From VRUB01 sp046758085 (lineage in GTDB: Bacteria; Pseudomonadota; Gammaproteobacteria; Acidiferrobacterales; SPGG2), in the NCBI GenBank assembly GCA_046758085.1, contig JBHHZP010000118.1, positions 1 through 11,400 of the forward strand: a stretch of DNA of 11,400 nt, read 5' to 3'. Numbering within the stretch: the stretch's first letter is position 1; each line of letters starts with the position of its first letter. Made by a program: the position numbers and the translations under genes. Below, in pieces: positions 1 to 6,324 of the stretch. The notes beneath the pieces were generated by a model. The model searched no databases. It was not told the DNA's origin and was given only the letters and a program-made list of their open reading frames with translations.

Positions 1-278
1 ACGCCGTTGGCAGCAAGCATACTCCACGAGACGGTCGAATGATACGGGAGAATTTGGCTGCGATCATGGATTGACGGCCCCCGTTTCGGGTGGGGCGCAT
101 GCCGCACCAGTGCAGGGAGGCCAGATGTAGACTCCGCAGGAGCACAGCGATATCCTCGATGGCGATTACCTAAGGCAGCTCACAAACCGGGATGAGTCAA
201 AGCGCGACGCCACCGTTTTTCCGGCGAGCGCTGTGTTCGCCGCTGCGGCGGATCAATTTAGACAGAGGAGACCAAATA
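1..278. other. Left-edge stretch with no supported gene
   Basis: I see no convincing coding region here. A short frame open from the left edge (from base 3) ends at a TGA at 72-74 and could be the last 23 codons of a gene cut by the window, but I recognise nothing in it and its third-position base use is not clearly coding. A second frame is open from base 2 to a TAG at about 127-129 and looks equally unconvincing. A GC-rich hairpin follows the TGA (listed separately). The stretch just before 279 supplies the ribosome binding site of the next gene. Confidence 0.4.
77..96 (+). terminator. GC-rich hairpin, possible terminator remnant
   Basis: GCCCC at 77-81 can pair with GGGGC at 92-96, and an alternative register pairs CCCG with CGGG around a TTT loop. 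It lies three bases after a TGA at 72-74 that closes a frame open from the left edge. There is no T-run after it, so the hairpin is seen but a terminator role is a weak inference. Confidence 0.2.
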
Positions 279-539
279 GTGGATTTTCGAGAACGTGCTC
301 GTAGTGCCGCGAAGAACGTGTCCGGAATTATACAATCCGCACCGTCGGATGAACTTGAGCAGCAGGTGGCCGCGGTGATCGAGCGTGCCATGATCGATGC
401 CGTGCTCGAGGACGGGGAACGTTGCGTAAAGGCGGCGGTGAATTGCTGCTCGGCTGACAAGGATTTGGCGCATAAGATCACCGATGAGATCCGCCGCTCG
501 AATACGGCGCTGATAGCGAATCTTTCGAGCTTGCGTTAG
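279..539 (+). CDS. Small helical protein of unknown function (86 aa)
   Basis: I chose the GTG at 279 as start because GAGGAG lies at 265-270, about eight bases upstream. An in-frame ATG at 192 would add 29 residues that look like translated non-coding DNA and has no good ribosome binding site. From the GTG the protein is 86 residues, highly charged, with no signal peptide or membrane segment, and reads as two or three amphipathic helices. It has a central Asp-Glu-Leu-Glu stretch, a Cys-Cys pair in the second half and a C-terminal block around Asp-Leu-Ala-His-Lys-Ile followed by a polar helix ending Asn-Leu-Ser-Ser-Leu-Arg. I do not recognise a named family and assign no function. The next gene lies 94 bases downstream on the same strand, so cotranscription is possible but not shown. 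Confidence 0.6.
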   Translation: MDFRERARSAAKNVSGIIQSAPSDELEQQVAAVIERAMIDAVLEDGERCVKAAVNCCSADKDLAHKITDEIRRSNTALIANLSSLR

Positions 540-633
540 TGTCCACGCGCGTGCACTCGGTGGGGTGGACGGTGAAGCGACTGTCCTCGGGTCAGCGTTC
601 TAGCGTGCGGGGGCGAGGAGCAGCAATCGCTCG

Positions 634-1767
634 ATGATCCCCAACCAGCGCCACCTGTTCGAGCTGCCCGACGACATCGCCTACCTGAACTGTGCTTATC
701 TATCGCCGCTCATCAAGGCGGTGAAAAACGCCGGCATGGAGGCGCTCGCACGCAGAGGCCGGCCATGGGAGATCACCGCGCGGGATTTTTTTGCCACCTC
801 CGAATCAACGCGTTCGCTGTTCGCGCGAATCATCAATGCCCATCCTGATGACATAGCCATTGTGCCGGCGGTGAGCTACGGCATCGCCACCGCGGTTCGC
901 AATCTGCCTTTGGCAAGCGGCCAGACCGTGGTTCTGCTGGCGGAGCAATTTCCCTCGAACGTCTACGCCTGGCGCGAGGCCGCCCGCGTGACTGGGGCGA
1001 AGATCGTCACCGTGCCGCGCCCCGCGCACGGCGAGTGGACCCGGGCGATCCTGGAGGTCGTCGATGAGCACGCCGCCGCCGTGGCGCTGGCTAACTGTCA
1101 CTGGACCGATGGCGGGTTAGTGGACCTGGTTCGGATCGGCGCGCGTTGCCGGGAGCTCGAGGTGCCGCTGGTGCTCGACCTGACGCAATCGGCCGGCGCG
1201 CTGCCATTCGATGTCGCAGCGGTGCAACCCGACTTTGCCGTTGCCGCGAGCTACAAGTGGCTGTTGGGGCCGTACTCGCTCGCGTTTCTCTATGTGGCGC
1301 CACGTTGGCAAAATGGCGAGCCGCTCGAGCACAACTGGATCGCACGCCAGCGCAGCGAAGATTTCGCCGGGTTGGTGGACTATCAGGATGATTTTCACCC
1401 GGGTGCACGCCGCTTTGACATGGGCGAGCGATCCAACTTGCAGCTGCTACCCATGGCCGAGGCCGCCATGCACCAGATTCTGGACTGGGGCGTGGCAGCG
1501 ATTGCCGAGACACTTGCGCAGAAAACCGCCTCGATTGCGCAACGCGCCGGGGAACTGGGGTTGGGCGTCGCCTCGGCAAAGCAGCGGGCAGGGCACTTTG
1601 TAGGCTTGCGCTTCGATGGGGGCGTACCCGCCGGTCTGCTTGAAAAACTCGGTACGGCGAGGGTGTGTGTAAGCGTACGCAGCGACTCGGTGCGGGTCAC
1701 ACCACACCTCTACACTACGGATGCCGACGTGGACCGGCTTTTCGACGTGCTCGCGTCCGTTCTTTAG
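634..1767 (+). CDS. Class V aminotransferase-fold PLP enzyme
   Basis: A 377-residue PLP-dependent enzyme of the aminotransferase class V family (cysteine desulfurase / isopenicillin N epimerase / kynureninase-like fold), presumably cytosolic. The PLP lysine is K208 in Ala-Ser-Tyr-Lys-Trp-Leu-Leu-Gly-Pro-Tyr. Asp182 and Gln185 in Asp-Leu-Thr-Gln-Ser-Ala-Gly fit the residues that hold the cofactor ring, and His156 (Cys-His-Trp-Thr-Asp-Gly) fits the ring-stacking position. Arg260-Phe-Asp-Met-Gly-Glu-Arg near 260-266 is the usual region after the small insertion. Length is normal, so the gene looks intact. The cysteine-bearing loop of true desulfurases is not evident, so I would not call it IscS or SufS; the substrate is unknown. 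GAGGAG lies at about 614-619, rather far (13 bases) from the ATG, and no better in-frame start exists nearby. The stop codon sits inside the loop of a terminator-like hairpin. Confidence 0.88.
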   Translation: MIPNQRHLFELPDDIAYLNCAYLSPLIKAVKNAGMEALARRGRPWEITARDFFATSESTRSLFARIINAHPDDIAIVPAVSYGIATAVRNLPLASGQTVVLLAEQFPSNVYAWREAARVTGAKIVTVPRPAHGEWTRAILEVVDEHAAAVALANCHWTDGGLVDLVRIGARCRELEVPLVLDLTQSAGALPFDVAAVQPDFAVAASYKWLLGPYSLAFLYVAPRWQNGEPLEHNWIARQRSEDFAGLVDYQDDFHPGARRFDMGERSNLQLLPMAEAAMHQILDWGVAAIAETLAQKTASIAQRAGELGLGVASAKQRAGHFVGLRFDGGVPAGLLEKLGTARVCVSVRSDSVRVTPHLYTTDADVDRLFDVLASVL

Positions 1768-1782
1768 CGTCGAGAACGGACG
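1754..1782 (+). terminator. Terminator-like stem-loop over the aminotransferase stop codon
   Basis: CGTCCGTTCT at 1754-1763 and AGAACGGACG at 1773-1782 are perfect 10-bp inverted arms around a 9-base loop that contains the TAG stop at 1765-1767. A modest T-rich stretch (ATCTTTCG) follows on the plus strand. It lies between convergent genes, so it most likely ends aminotransferase transcription and may also stop readthrough from the other side. The T-run is imperfect. Confidence 0.55.
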
Positions 1783-1797
1783 ATCTTTCGCTATTTC

Positions 1798-2346
1798 TTA
1801 TTTAATCGGTTTGAAAGAAAATTTCTGCCCGCCGATCGAGGCCTCGAACATCAGGCCCCCCTTGGCGAGGGTAAAGATCGCGACACCGTTGCTGTAGTCT
1901 GCATTGGCCGCGGCACCCTCCGTGGCTGCCACCGCCGAGGCCTGTGCCGCGAACTTGAGCTTGCCTTCTATGAGGTGCTGGAGTGCGGTCTTGTTCTTGA
2001 AAAAGATGATCTCGCTGTAGGTCTGTCCGCCCAACTGGGCGCCGATCGAGCCTTGCGACAGGGTCGCCTTTCCGATGACGGCACCTCTTCGAAAGACGGT
2101 TCCTTTTCCGTGAGCGCCGCCGATAATGAAGCCACCCTTGGCGACGGTGGGAAAAACGACGTAACCGTATGCCTGATTGAAGTAGGCCTTGATACTGGCA
2201 TCCTTTTTCTTGAAGGCCTTAATGGTGTCCCGGGTCTTGTCGAGTTGTTTTTGTTGCTTGTTTGGATCCCAGCCTGCCTGTGCCGATACGAGGGTGACCG
2301 CGGCCAGGCTGAATGCGATAAATGTCAGGGCCGTGACTAGTTTCAT
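1798..2346 (-). CDS. Exported Ysc84/SYLF-domain protein
   Basis: A 182-residue secreted protein of the Ysc84/SYLF lipid-binding family (Pfam Ysc84). I start it at the ATG at 2346 because GGGAG lies just upstream and it opens a clean signal peptide: Met-Lys, a hydrophobic run, then Ser-Ala-Gln-Ala with likely cleavage after residue 24. A start at 2511 would add 55 residues resembling non-coding DNA. After the signal comes a Lys-rich helix with a run of three lysines near residues 46-48. The SYLF core follows, with Ala-Tyr-Gly-Tyr-Val-Val-Phe-Pro and repeated Gly-rich turns (Lys-Gly-Gly-Phe-Ile-Ile-Gly-Gly-Ala). It ends in a second Gly-rich block before Phe-Ser-Phe-Lys-Pro-Ile-Lys. The family is linked to phosphoinositide binding in eukaryotes; the bacterial periplasmic role is not well defined. 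It is monocistronic, convergent with the aminotransferase gene and divergent from asparaginase. Confidence 0.85.
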   Translation of the reverse strand: MKLVTALTFIAFSLAAVTLVSAQAGWDPNKQQKQLDKTRDTIKAFKKKDASIKAYFNQAYGYVVFPTVAKGGFIIGGAHGKGTVFRRGAVIGKATLSQGSIGAQLGGQTYSEIIFFKNKTALQHLIEGKLKFAAQASAVAATEGAAANADYSNGVAIFTLAKGGLMFEASIGGQKFSFKPIK

Positions 2347-2529
2347 GATTTCTCCCATCCAATCAGGATTGCGCCATATAAGGCGGTGAGGCCGGAGGCT
2401 TGCATAATTTAGGTGTCTCTTGCCGGGTGCGCGCAGTATGCCGTAGACACGCGGGCGAGTACATAGGATCCGGACGGGAGCGGCGGGAGGGGAGACATAC
2501 GGTACCCGCATGCCGGTGTTACAAAGCGC

Positions 2530-2546
2530 GGGTCAGGTCATGACCC
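2530..2546. promoter_or_regulatory. Operator-like palindrome GGGTCA-N5-TGACCC
   Basis: GGGTCA (2530-2535) and TGACCC (2541-2546) are inverted arms five bases apart, and the inner GGTCATGACC (2536-2545) is itself a perfect 10-bp palindrome. GGTCA therefore occurs twice in tandem and once inverted within 17 bases. This layout suits a dimeric regulator. It lies 184 bases upstream of the Ysc84 start and 272 upstream of asparaginase. Binding is an inference; no regulator family is identified. Confidence 0.3.
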
Positions 2547-2729
2547 AGAACTCCACTGCGGCGATGGCCGGCGCGTGCATGCATCACCGGCCGGTTCCAC
2601 ACGGCTTGTGGGAAGCGCTGGCACTCGCGTGCCCGGCCAATGGGCGCGCAATCTTCGCTGGCCGTCGTCCCGAGTAAGCGGAATGACCGTCAGCCACCAC
2701 CAGGAGCAATTCTCGTTGGCAAGATAGTT

Positions 2730-2788
2730 GCGAGGTGTTTTGCTATTGCATGCATGAGATCAACAGCTGGGGCAAGGTGTTTTGCCAT
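2730..2788 (+). repeat. Imperfect 17-base direct repeat, 42-base period
   Basis: GCGAGGTGTTTTGCTAT at 2730-2746 recurs as GCAAGGTGTTTTGCCAT at 2772-2788 (15 of 17 identical), start-to-start distance 42 bases, roughly four helical turns. The second copy ends 29 bases before the asparaginase ATG. It could be a pair of regulator binding sites or a leader-RNA element, or a chance local duplication. Confidence 0.45.
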
Positions 2789-2817
2789 ACATTCCTTTCG
2801 CGCAAACTGTGTGAGCC

Positions 2818-3831
2818 ATGGTTCATGCTAACCCTGTCATGGTCGAGGTAAGGCGCGGTGACCTGGTCGAAAGCGTACACCGTGGTGCCGCTGCTGCTGT
2901 TGACACCGATGGGCGCGTCGTCGCTGCGTGGGGCGACATTGACCGCGCGGTTTATGCGCGTTCGGCCATCAAGCCGTTACAGGCCTTGCCATTGATCGAA
3001 AGCGGCGCGGCCGAGCGCTTCGGTTTGGGCGATGACGAAATCGCGCTTGCCTGTGCATCGCACAACGGCGAGCCCAGGCACGTTGGCAAAGTGGCACACT
3101 GGCTGGCGCGTATCGGCCTGGGGGCACAAGATCTGGAGTGCGGAGCGCACCTGCCGTTGAGCGACGAGGCGACGGCCGCGCTACTGCGCTCGGGCAGTGC
3201 CGCCACTACCATCCATAATAACTGCTCGGGTAAGCACACCGGGTTTCTGAGCACGGCGCTCCATCTCGGTGAGCCCACGCGCGGATACAGTCACGCCCAT
3301 CACCCGGTTCAGCAACGGCTGCGGCGGGTGCTGGAGGATATGAGCGGCGCCGTGCTGGTAGATGCCCCGGCTGGTGTCGACGGCTGTGGTATCCCCGTGG
3401 CGGGGCTGTCGCTGCGGGCCACGGCATTGGCGATGGCCCGGCTTGCGAGCCCAGCTGGCCTCGCGCCTGCGCGCGCGGCGGCGGCCAAGCGCATCGTGCG
3501 GGCAATGGCCACGGTACCGTTTATGGTGGCCGGCAGCGGGCGTTTTTGCACGGAGCTTATGCAGCGCACCGGCACGGCGGCGGTAATCAAGGTTGGGGCG
3601 GAGGGTGTGTTCACTGCCGCGCTGCCCGGAAAAGGGCTGGGCGTGGCGCTAAAGATTGACGACGGTGCCCGGCGCGCAGCCGAGGTTGCAATCGGCGCGC
3701 TGCTGGGACATCTGGGCGCGCTCGACAATGGAGCGCGGGCTGGCTTGGCCGCCTATCTGTCCCCTTGTGTGCGTAACCGTCCGGGCGCGGCGGTTGGCCG
3801 CCTGTCGGCGGCGCCGGGCTGGCCAATGTAG
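2818..3831 (+). CDS. L-asparaginase II, Rhizobium (thermolabile) type
   Basis: A 337-residue enzyme of the Asparaginase_II family (Pfam PF06089), which hydrolyses L-asparagine to aspartate and ammonia and is unrelated to E. coli AnsA/AnsB. The sequence matches key residues described for the Rhizobium etli enzyme with a one-residue shift. Ser49 and Lys52 lie in Arg-Ser-Ala-Ile-Lys-Pro, Ser81 in Cys-Ala-Ser-His-Asn-Gly-Glu-Pro, and the metal-site residues are Cys136 and Lys139 (Asn-Cys-Ser-Gly-Lys-His) and Cys190 (Asp-Gly-Cys-Gly). A later lysine, Lys258 in Val-Ile-Lys-Val-Gly-Ala-Glu-Gly-Val, also fits the family. The C-terminus ends with the family-like Arg-Asn-x-x-Gly-x-x-Val-Gly, so it is complete. 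No signal peptide, so cytosolic. The start at 2818 gives the family's usual Asn-Pro-Val-x-Val-Glu-Val opening, though its ribosome binding site is poor; ATG at 2839 is the alternative. Its TAG stop lies in GTAGCGCGAG. Confidence 0.9.
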   Translation: MVHANPVMVEVRRGDLVESVHRGAAAAVDTDGRVVAAWGDIDRAVYARSAIKPLQALPLIESGAAERFGLGDDEIALACASHNGEPRHVGKVAHWLARIGLGAQDLECGAHLPLSDEATAALLRSGSAATTIHNNCSGKHTGFLSTALHLGEPTRGYSHAHHPVQQRLRRVLEDMSGAVLVDAPAGVDGCGIPVAGLSLRATALAMARLASPAGLAPARAAAAKRIVRAMATVPFMVAGSGRFCTELMQRTGTAAVIKVGAEGVFTAALPGKGLGVALKIDDGARRAAEVAIGALLGHLGALDNGARAGLAAYLSPCVRNRPGAAVGRLSAAPGWPM

Positions 3832-4051
3832 CGCGAGTCTTTTACCGCGCAGTGCGCGAAGGCCGCTGAGGCTCTTGATTTGAATAAGAGTGTCTTCTGG
3901 CGCCGAGGCTTGTGTGGCGTAACATGTTGCACGGTCATGGCTCTTGACCCGTCTTCGCCTGGCTCGTTGTTTTCGCCGCGCCCCTTAGGCTCTTTGCGGT
4001 GTGTTTATGTATTGAGAATCAGCCGGTTGCACAGGTCAGGAAGGGGGAGCA

Positions 4052-4423
4052 ATGAAGCCCGAAGTCCGCAAACAGACACTGCGCGGCGAGTCCTTTACGT
4101 CGGAGCAGTTATTCATCGTCGAGATGTGGAACTCGCCAGAGGATAATGACGTGTCCATCGCGCGTGCCAGGGTGGAGCCCGGGGTAACCACGGCGTTGCA
4201 CTACTTGGCCGGTGTCGATGAACGTTACGTGATTAGCTCGGGTAACGGTATCGTCGAAGTCTCGGGTCTTGTGCCGGTCGAGGTCTCGGCGGGCGACGTG
4301 GTTATCATTCCTGCGGGCGCAACGCAACGCATTTCAAATGTCGGGGACACGGATCTGACGTTCTACTGTATCTGCACACCGCGTTTTGATTCTGCCTGTT
4401 ATCATGAGGTGAACAATGACTGA
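4052..4423 (+). CDS. Single-domain cupin protein
   Basis: A 123-residue cupin_2-type beta-barrel protein with a strong ribosome binding site (AGGAAGGGGGAGCA) before its ATG. Cupin motif 1 is Gly-Val-Thr-Thr-Ala-Leu-His50-Tyr-Leu-Ala-Gly-Val-Asp-Glu57-Arg-Tyr-Val-Ile. It keeps the first histidine and the glutamate but lacks the second histidine of the usual His-x-His. Motif 2 is Gly-Asp-Val-Val-Ile-Ile-Pro-Ala-Gly-Ala-Thr-Gln92-Arg-Ile-Ser-Asn, with glutamine where the third histidine normally sits. Metal binding is therefore reduced or different, and activity cannot be read from the sequence. The C-terminal Cys-Ile-Cys-Thr-Pro-Arg-Phe segment is one I associate with a cupin subgroup of unknown function. 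It overlaps the next gene by eight bases (ATGACTGA), which implies translational coupling with the SDR. The 220 bases upstream hold no gene and no clear promoter. Confidence 0.82.
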   Translation: MKPEVRKQTLRGESFTSEQLFIVEMWNSPEDNDVSIARARVEPGVTTALHYLAGVDERYVISSGNGIVEVSGLVPVEVSAGDVVIIPAGATQRISNVGDTDLTFYCICTPRFDSACYHEVNND

Positions 4424-5249
4424 GTACGGGTTGGCGCACAGCGGCAGGGAAGAGGAGTTGGCGGGGCAGGTTCCCGTGATCAAGAGTCTGTTCGACCTGC
4501 GTGGCAAGGTCGTCATCGTAACGGGTGCGTCGCGCGGAATTGGTGCCGGGGTCGCAAAGCGCTTCGCCGAGGCAGGGGCATCAGTGGTCGTTGGCTACCA
4601 CCGCCAACGTGCCCGGGCCCAGGCGGTGGTAAAAGCCATAGCGGAGTCAGGGCGTGAGAGCGTTGCGCTTGCGGGCGATCTGACGCGGCGTGCCGATGTG
4701 GTACGACTTTTGGCCGAGTCGTTGGATGCCTTCGGCAGGGTGGACGTGCTGGTCAACAATGCGGGCACGTATCCACTCGTTTCCCTGCTCGAGATGAATG
4801 ATGCCGCGTGGCGCTCGGTGCTCCACGCGAACTTGTCGAGTGTCTACCTGTGTACGCAGCTGATAGCAAAGCAGATGATTGAGCAGGGCACAGGCGGTGC
4901 TATTGTGAACATCGCCTCTATCGAAGCCGAAGCACCGGCACCCATGCATAGCCATTACAGCGCCGCCAAAGCCGGCGTGCTGATGTACACGCGTGCCGCC
5001 GCCGCCGAGCTCGGTGCACACGATATTCGTGTCAATGCCGTGTCACCCGGATTGATCTGGCGCGAGGGAATCGAGCAGGAGTGGCCTGACGGCGTTACAC
5101 GCTATGGCCAGGCCGCACCGTTGCAGCGCCTCGGCCGGCCGGAAGACGTGGCTGACGCCTGCCTTTTTCTCGCATCGCCGGCCGCGCGCTGGATCACGGG
5201 TGCAAACTTGATCGTGGACGGCGGGGTGATGACGCGTATGCCGTATTAG
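4416..5249 (+). CDS. Short-chain dehydrogenase/reductase (SDR)
   Basis: A 277-residue classical SDR, an NAD(P)-dependent oxidoreductase of the FabG/glucose-dehydrogenase type. The cofactor motif Thr-Gly-Ala-Ser-Arg-Gly-Ile-Gly is at residues 36-43, Asp88 follows in Gly-Asp-Leu-Thr, and Asn-Asn-Ala-Gly is at 114-117. The catalytic tetrad reads Asn139, Ser168, Tyr181 and Lys185 (Tyr-Ser-Ala-Ala-Lys). Basic residues after strand 2 (Tyr-His-Arg-Gln-Arg, 61-65) rather than an aspartate suggest NADPH. The end (Trp-Ile-Thr-Gly-Ala-Asn-Leu-Ile-Val-Asp-Gly-Gly) is the standard SDR finish. The ATG at 4416 has GAGGTG a few bases upstream and overlaps the cupin stop. It adds about 27 residues before the SDR core, and a GTG codon within this leader is a possible later start. 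The substrate is unknown; coupling to the cupin suggests a shared small-molecule pathway. A long inverted repeat follows the stop. Confidence 0.88.
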   Translation: MTEYGLAHSGREEELAGQVPVIKSLFDLRGKVVIVTGASRGIGAGVAKRFAEAGASVVVGYHRQRARAQAVVKAIAESGRESVALAGDLTRRADVVRLLAESLDAFGRVDVLVNNAGTYPLVSLLEMNDAAWRSVLHANLSSVYLCTQLIAKQMIEQGTGGAIVNIASIEAEAPAPMHSHYSAAKAGVLMYTRAAAAELGAHDIRVNAVSPGLIWREGIEQEWPDGVTRYGQAAPLQRLGRPEDVADACLFLASPAARWITGANLIVDGGVMTRMPY

Positions 5250-5265
5250 TCAGACCTGAGGCGAG

Positions 5266-5325
5266 AGGCCGTAGACCGGAGGTAAGGCAACGGATTCTCA
5301 TGCTCTAGCCTCCGGTCTACGGCCT
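5266..5325. terminator. 17-bp perfect inverted repeat between convergent genes
   Basis: AGGCCGTAGACCGGAGG at 5266-5282 is exactly complementary to CCTCCGGTCTACGGCCT at 5309-5325, with a 26-base loop. It lies just after the SDR stop (5249) and includes the TAG stop of the opposing EamA gene (5317-5319) in its right arm. There is no T-run on either side, so it is not a textbook intrinsic terminator. It may act as a bidirectional transcript-end hairpin or be a dispersed repeat. Confidence 0.55.
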
Positions 5326-6222
5326 GAGGACGTTACTTGCATCTGTCCTCGGCCTCGTAGGGCCGAGGACAAACAGATTACCCAGTAACACCATGGCCAC
5401 CCCGGCGAAAGCCGGGGCATTCCAGCGATATTGCTCAAACAGGGTTGACAGTGCCAGCGCCACCACCGGGAACAGCACGCTGGCGTAGGCGGCGCGATCG
5501 GCGCCGATCGTGCGCAGCAGGTGCAGATAACAACCGAAGGCGATAATCGAACCAAACACCGCCAGGTAAACCAGCGATCCCACGTAGTGCGGCGTCCATT
5601 CGAAACGCAACTCTGCTCCCAACGACAATGCAGCAGCTGCCGTCAGTGCAGCCCCGTAAGCCATGCCCAGCGCGTTGACCTCTATGATCGGCAGGCCTCG
5701 TCGCTGGGTGGCAACAGCCGCCATGTTGCCGAGTGAGGCCACCCAGGTTGCGAGCAGCGAGAGCGCGAGACCGGTCAACGCGGCACTCGAAACCTGCAGC
5801 GCCGAGAGTTCCGGCCAGAACACCAGCGCGATACCTGCCAGCCCGAGGATGGCGCCGGCGACCACTCGCACGCGTACGGGTGAGCGAAACAGCAGCGCAC
5901 CGTTGACGATGTTCATGAAAACGATGGTTGAAAAGATAACCGCCACCAGGCCGCTGGTCACGCCACCGATGGCAAAGTAGAACAGCACGTAGTTGATTGA
6001 GAATAGCAATGCCCCCTGCAGTAAAATAAACGCCTGATCGCGCCACCCGAAGCGCAGCCGCCGGCGTGTGATAAGACAAAACGCAATCAGAACAACGCCG
6101 GCCAAGGCAAAGCGGTATGCCACCGACCAGATCGGGTCGACTACCTCGAGTTGCAGGGTAATGGCGAACCAGGTCGACCCCCAGATGAGCACAGTAATCG
6201 CGTAAAGACCATAATTTGACAC
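5317..6222 (-). CDS. EamA/DMT-family transporter
   Basis: About 301 residues, almost wholly hydrophobic, with ten predicted membrane segments arranged as two EamA repeats: the drug/metabolite transporter superfamily of inner-membrane exporters (RhtA/YdcZ-like). The first segment carries the typical Val-Leu-Ile-Trp-Gly-Ser-Thr-Trp-Phe motif. I prefer the GTG at 6222 because GAGGAG lies about six bases upstream of it; a GTG at 6243 would add seven residues and has no ribosome binding site. The last segment ends in a short basic tail (Arg-Pro-Arg). The gene lies 102 bases downstream of ltaE on the same strand, so it may be cotranscribed with it and export an amino acid or related metabolite; the substrate is not readable from sequence. 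The 3' end is unusual: an 11-bp hairpin lies in the coding sequence and the stop codon is inside a 17-bp inverted repeat. Confidence 0.88.
   Translation of the reverse strand: MSNYGLYAITVLIWGSTWFAITLQLEVVDPIWSVAYRFALAGVVLIAFCLITRRRLRFGWRDQAFILLQGALLFSINYVLFYFAIGGVTSGLVAVIFSTIVFMNIVNGALLFRSPVRVRVVAGAILGLAGIALVFWPELSALQVSSAALTGLALSLLATWVASLGNMAAVATQRRGLPIIEVNALGMAYGAALTAAAALSLGAELRFEWTPHYVGSLVYLAVFGSIIAFGCYLHLLRTIGADRAAYASVLFPVVALALSTLFEQYRWNAPAFAGVAMVLLGNLFVLGPTRPRTDASNVLRP
5344..5371 (-). repeat. 11-bp hairpin within the 3' end of the EamA gene
   Basis: TGTCCTCGGCC at 5344-5354 and GGCCGAGGACA at 5361-5371 are perfect inverted arms around a six-base loop (5355-5360). It encodes part of the Gly-Pro-Thr-Arg-Pro-Arg-Thr-Asp tail and lies about 20 bases from the 5266-5325 inverted repeat. 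Together the two hairpins give a strongly structured mRNA end. Confidence 0.5.
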
Positions 6223-6324
6223 GCTAGCTCCTCGAGTCGGCACGGCGGCAATTATGGCCGCGGGCGAACACTCGTCTCTTCATCAGGAGGCTATGGTAAA
6301 CACATGCGACGCGGATATGCCCCG

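Larger units (their letters stand above)
2347..2817. other. Divergent intergenic region, 471 bases
   Basis: No gene is supported here. The region separates the minus-strand Ysc84 gene from the plus-strand asparaginase gene and must hold promoters for both, but I find no strong -35/-10 pair on either strand. It contains an operator-like palindrome (2530-2546), GGCCGG/CCGGCC arms at 2566-2571 and 2587-2592, and a 17-base imperfect direct repeat (2730-2746 and 2772-2788). A 63-codon frame at 2640-2831 overlaps the asparaginase start out of frame and is rejected. Confidence 0.6.

Noticed and set aside
541..570. GTCCAC/GTGGAC inverted repeat after the small protein gene
   Set aside because: Only six base pairs with an 18-base loop and no T-run; too weak to call a terminator.
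1091..1579. 162-codon minus-strand frame inside the aminotransferase gene
   Set aside because: It is antisense to a clearly coding PLP enzyme and its Arg/Pro/Ser-rich translation is typical of GC-rich shadow frames.
1798..2511. Longer Ysc84 protein starting at 2511
   Set aside because: The extra 55 residues precede a clean signal peptide and have no coding character; the ATG at 2346 has a ribosome binding site and opens the signal sequence.
2640..2831. 63-codon frame before asparaginase
   Set aside because: It overlaps the asparaginase start in another frame, has no ribosome binding site and its apparent internal peptide repeat only reflects the DNA direct repeat at 2730-2788.
3846..3858. 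CGCGC-AGT-GCGCG hairpin after asparaginase
   Set aside because: A five-bp GC palindrome is common by chance in this composition and no T-run follows.
3880..4146. 88-codon plus-strand frame overlapping the cupin start
   Set aside because: Out of frame with the well-supported cupin, which has its own strong ribosome binding site; the translation has no recognisable features.
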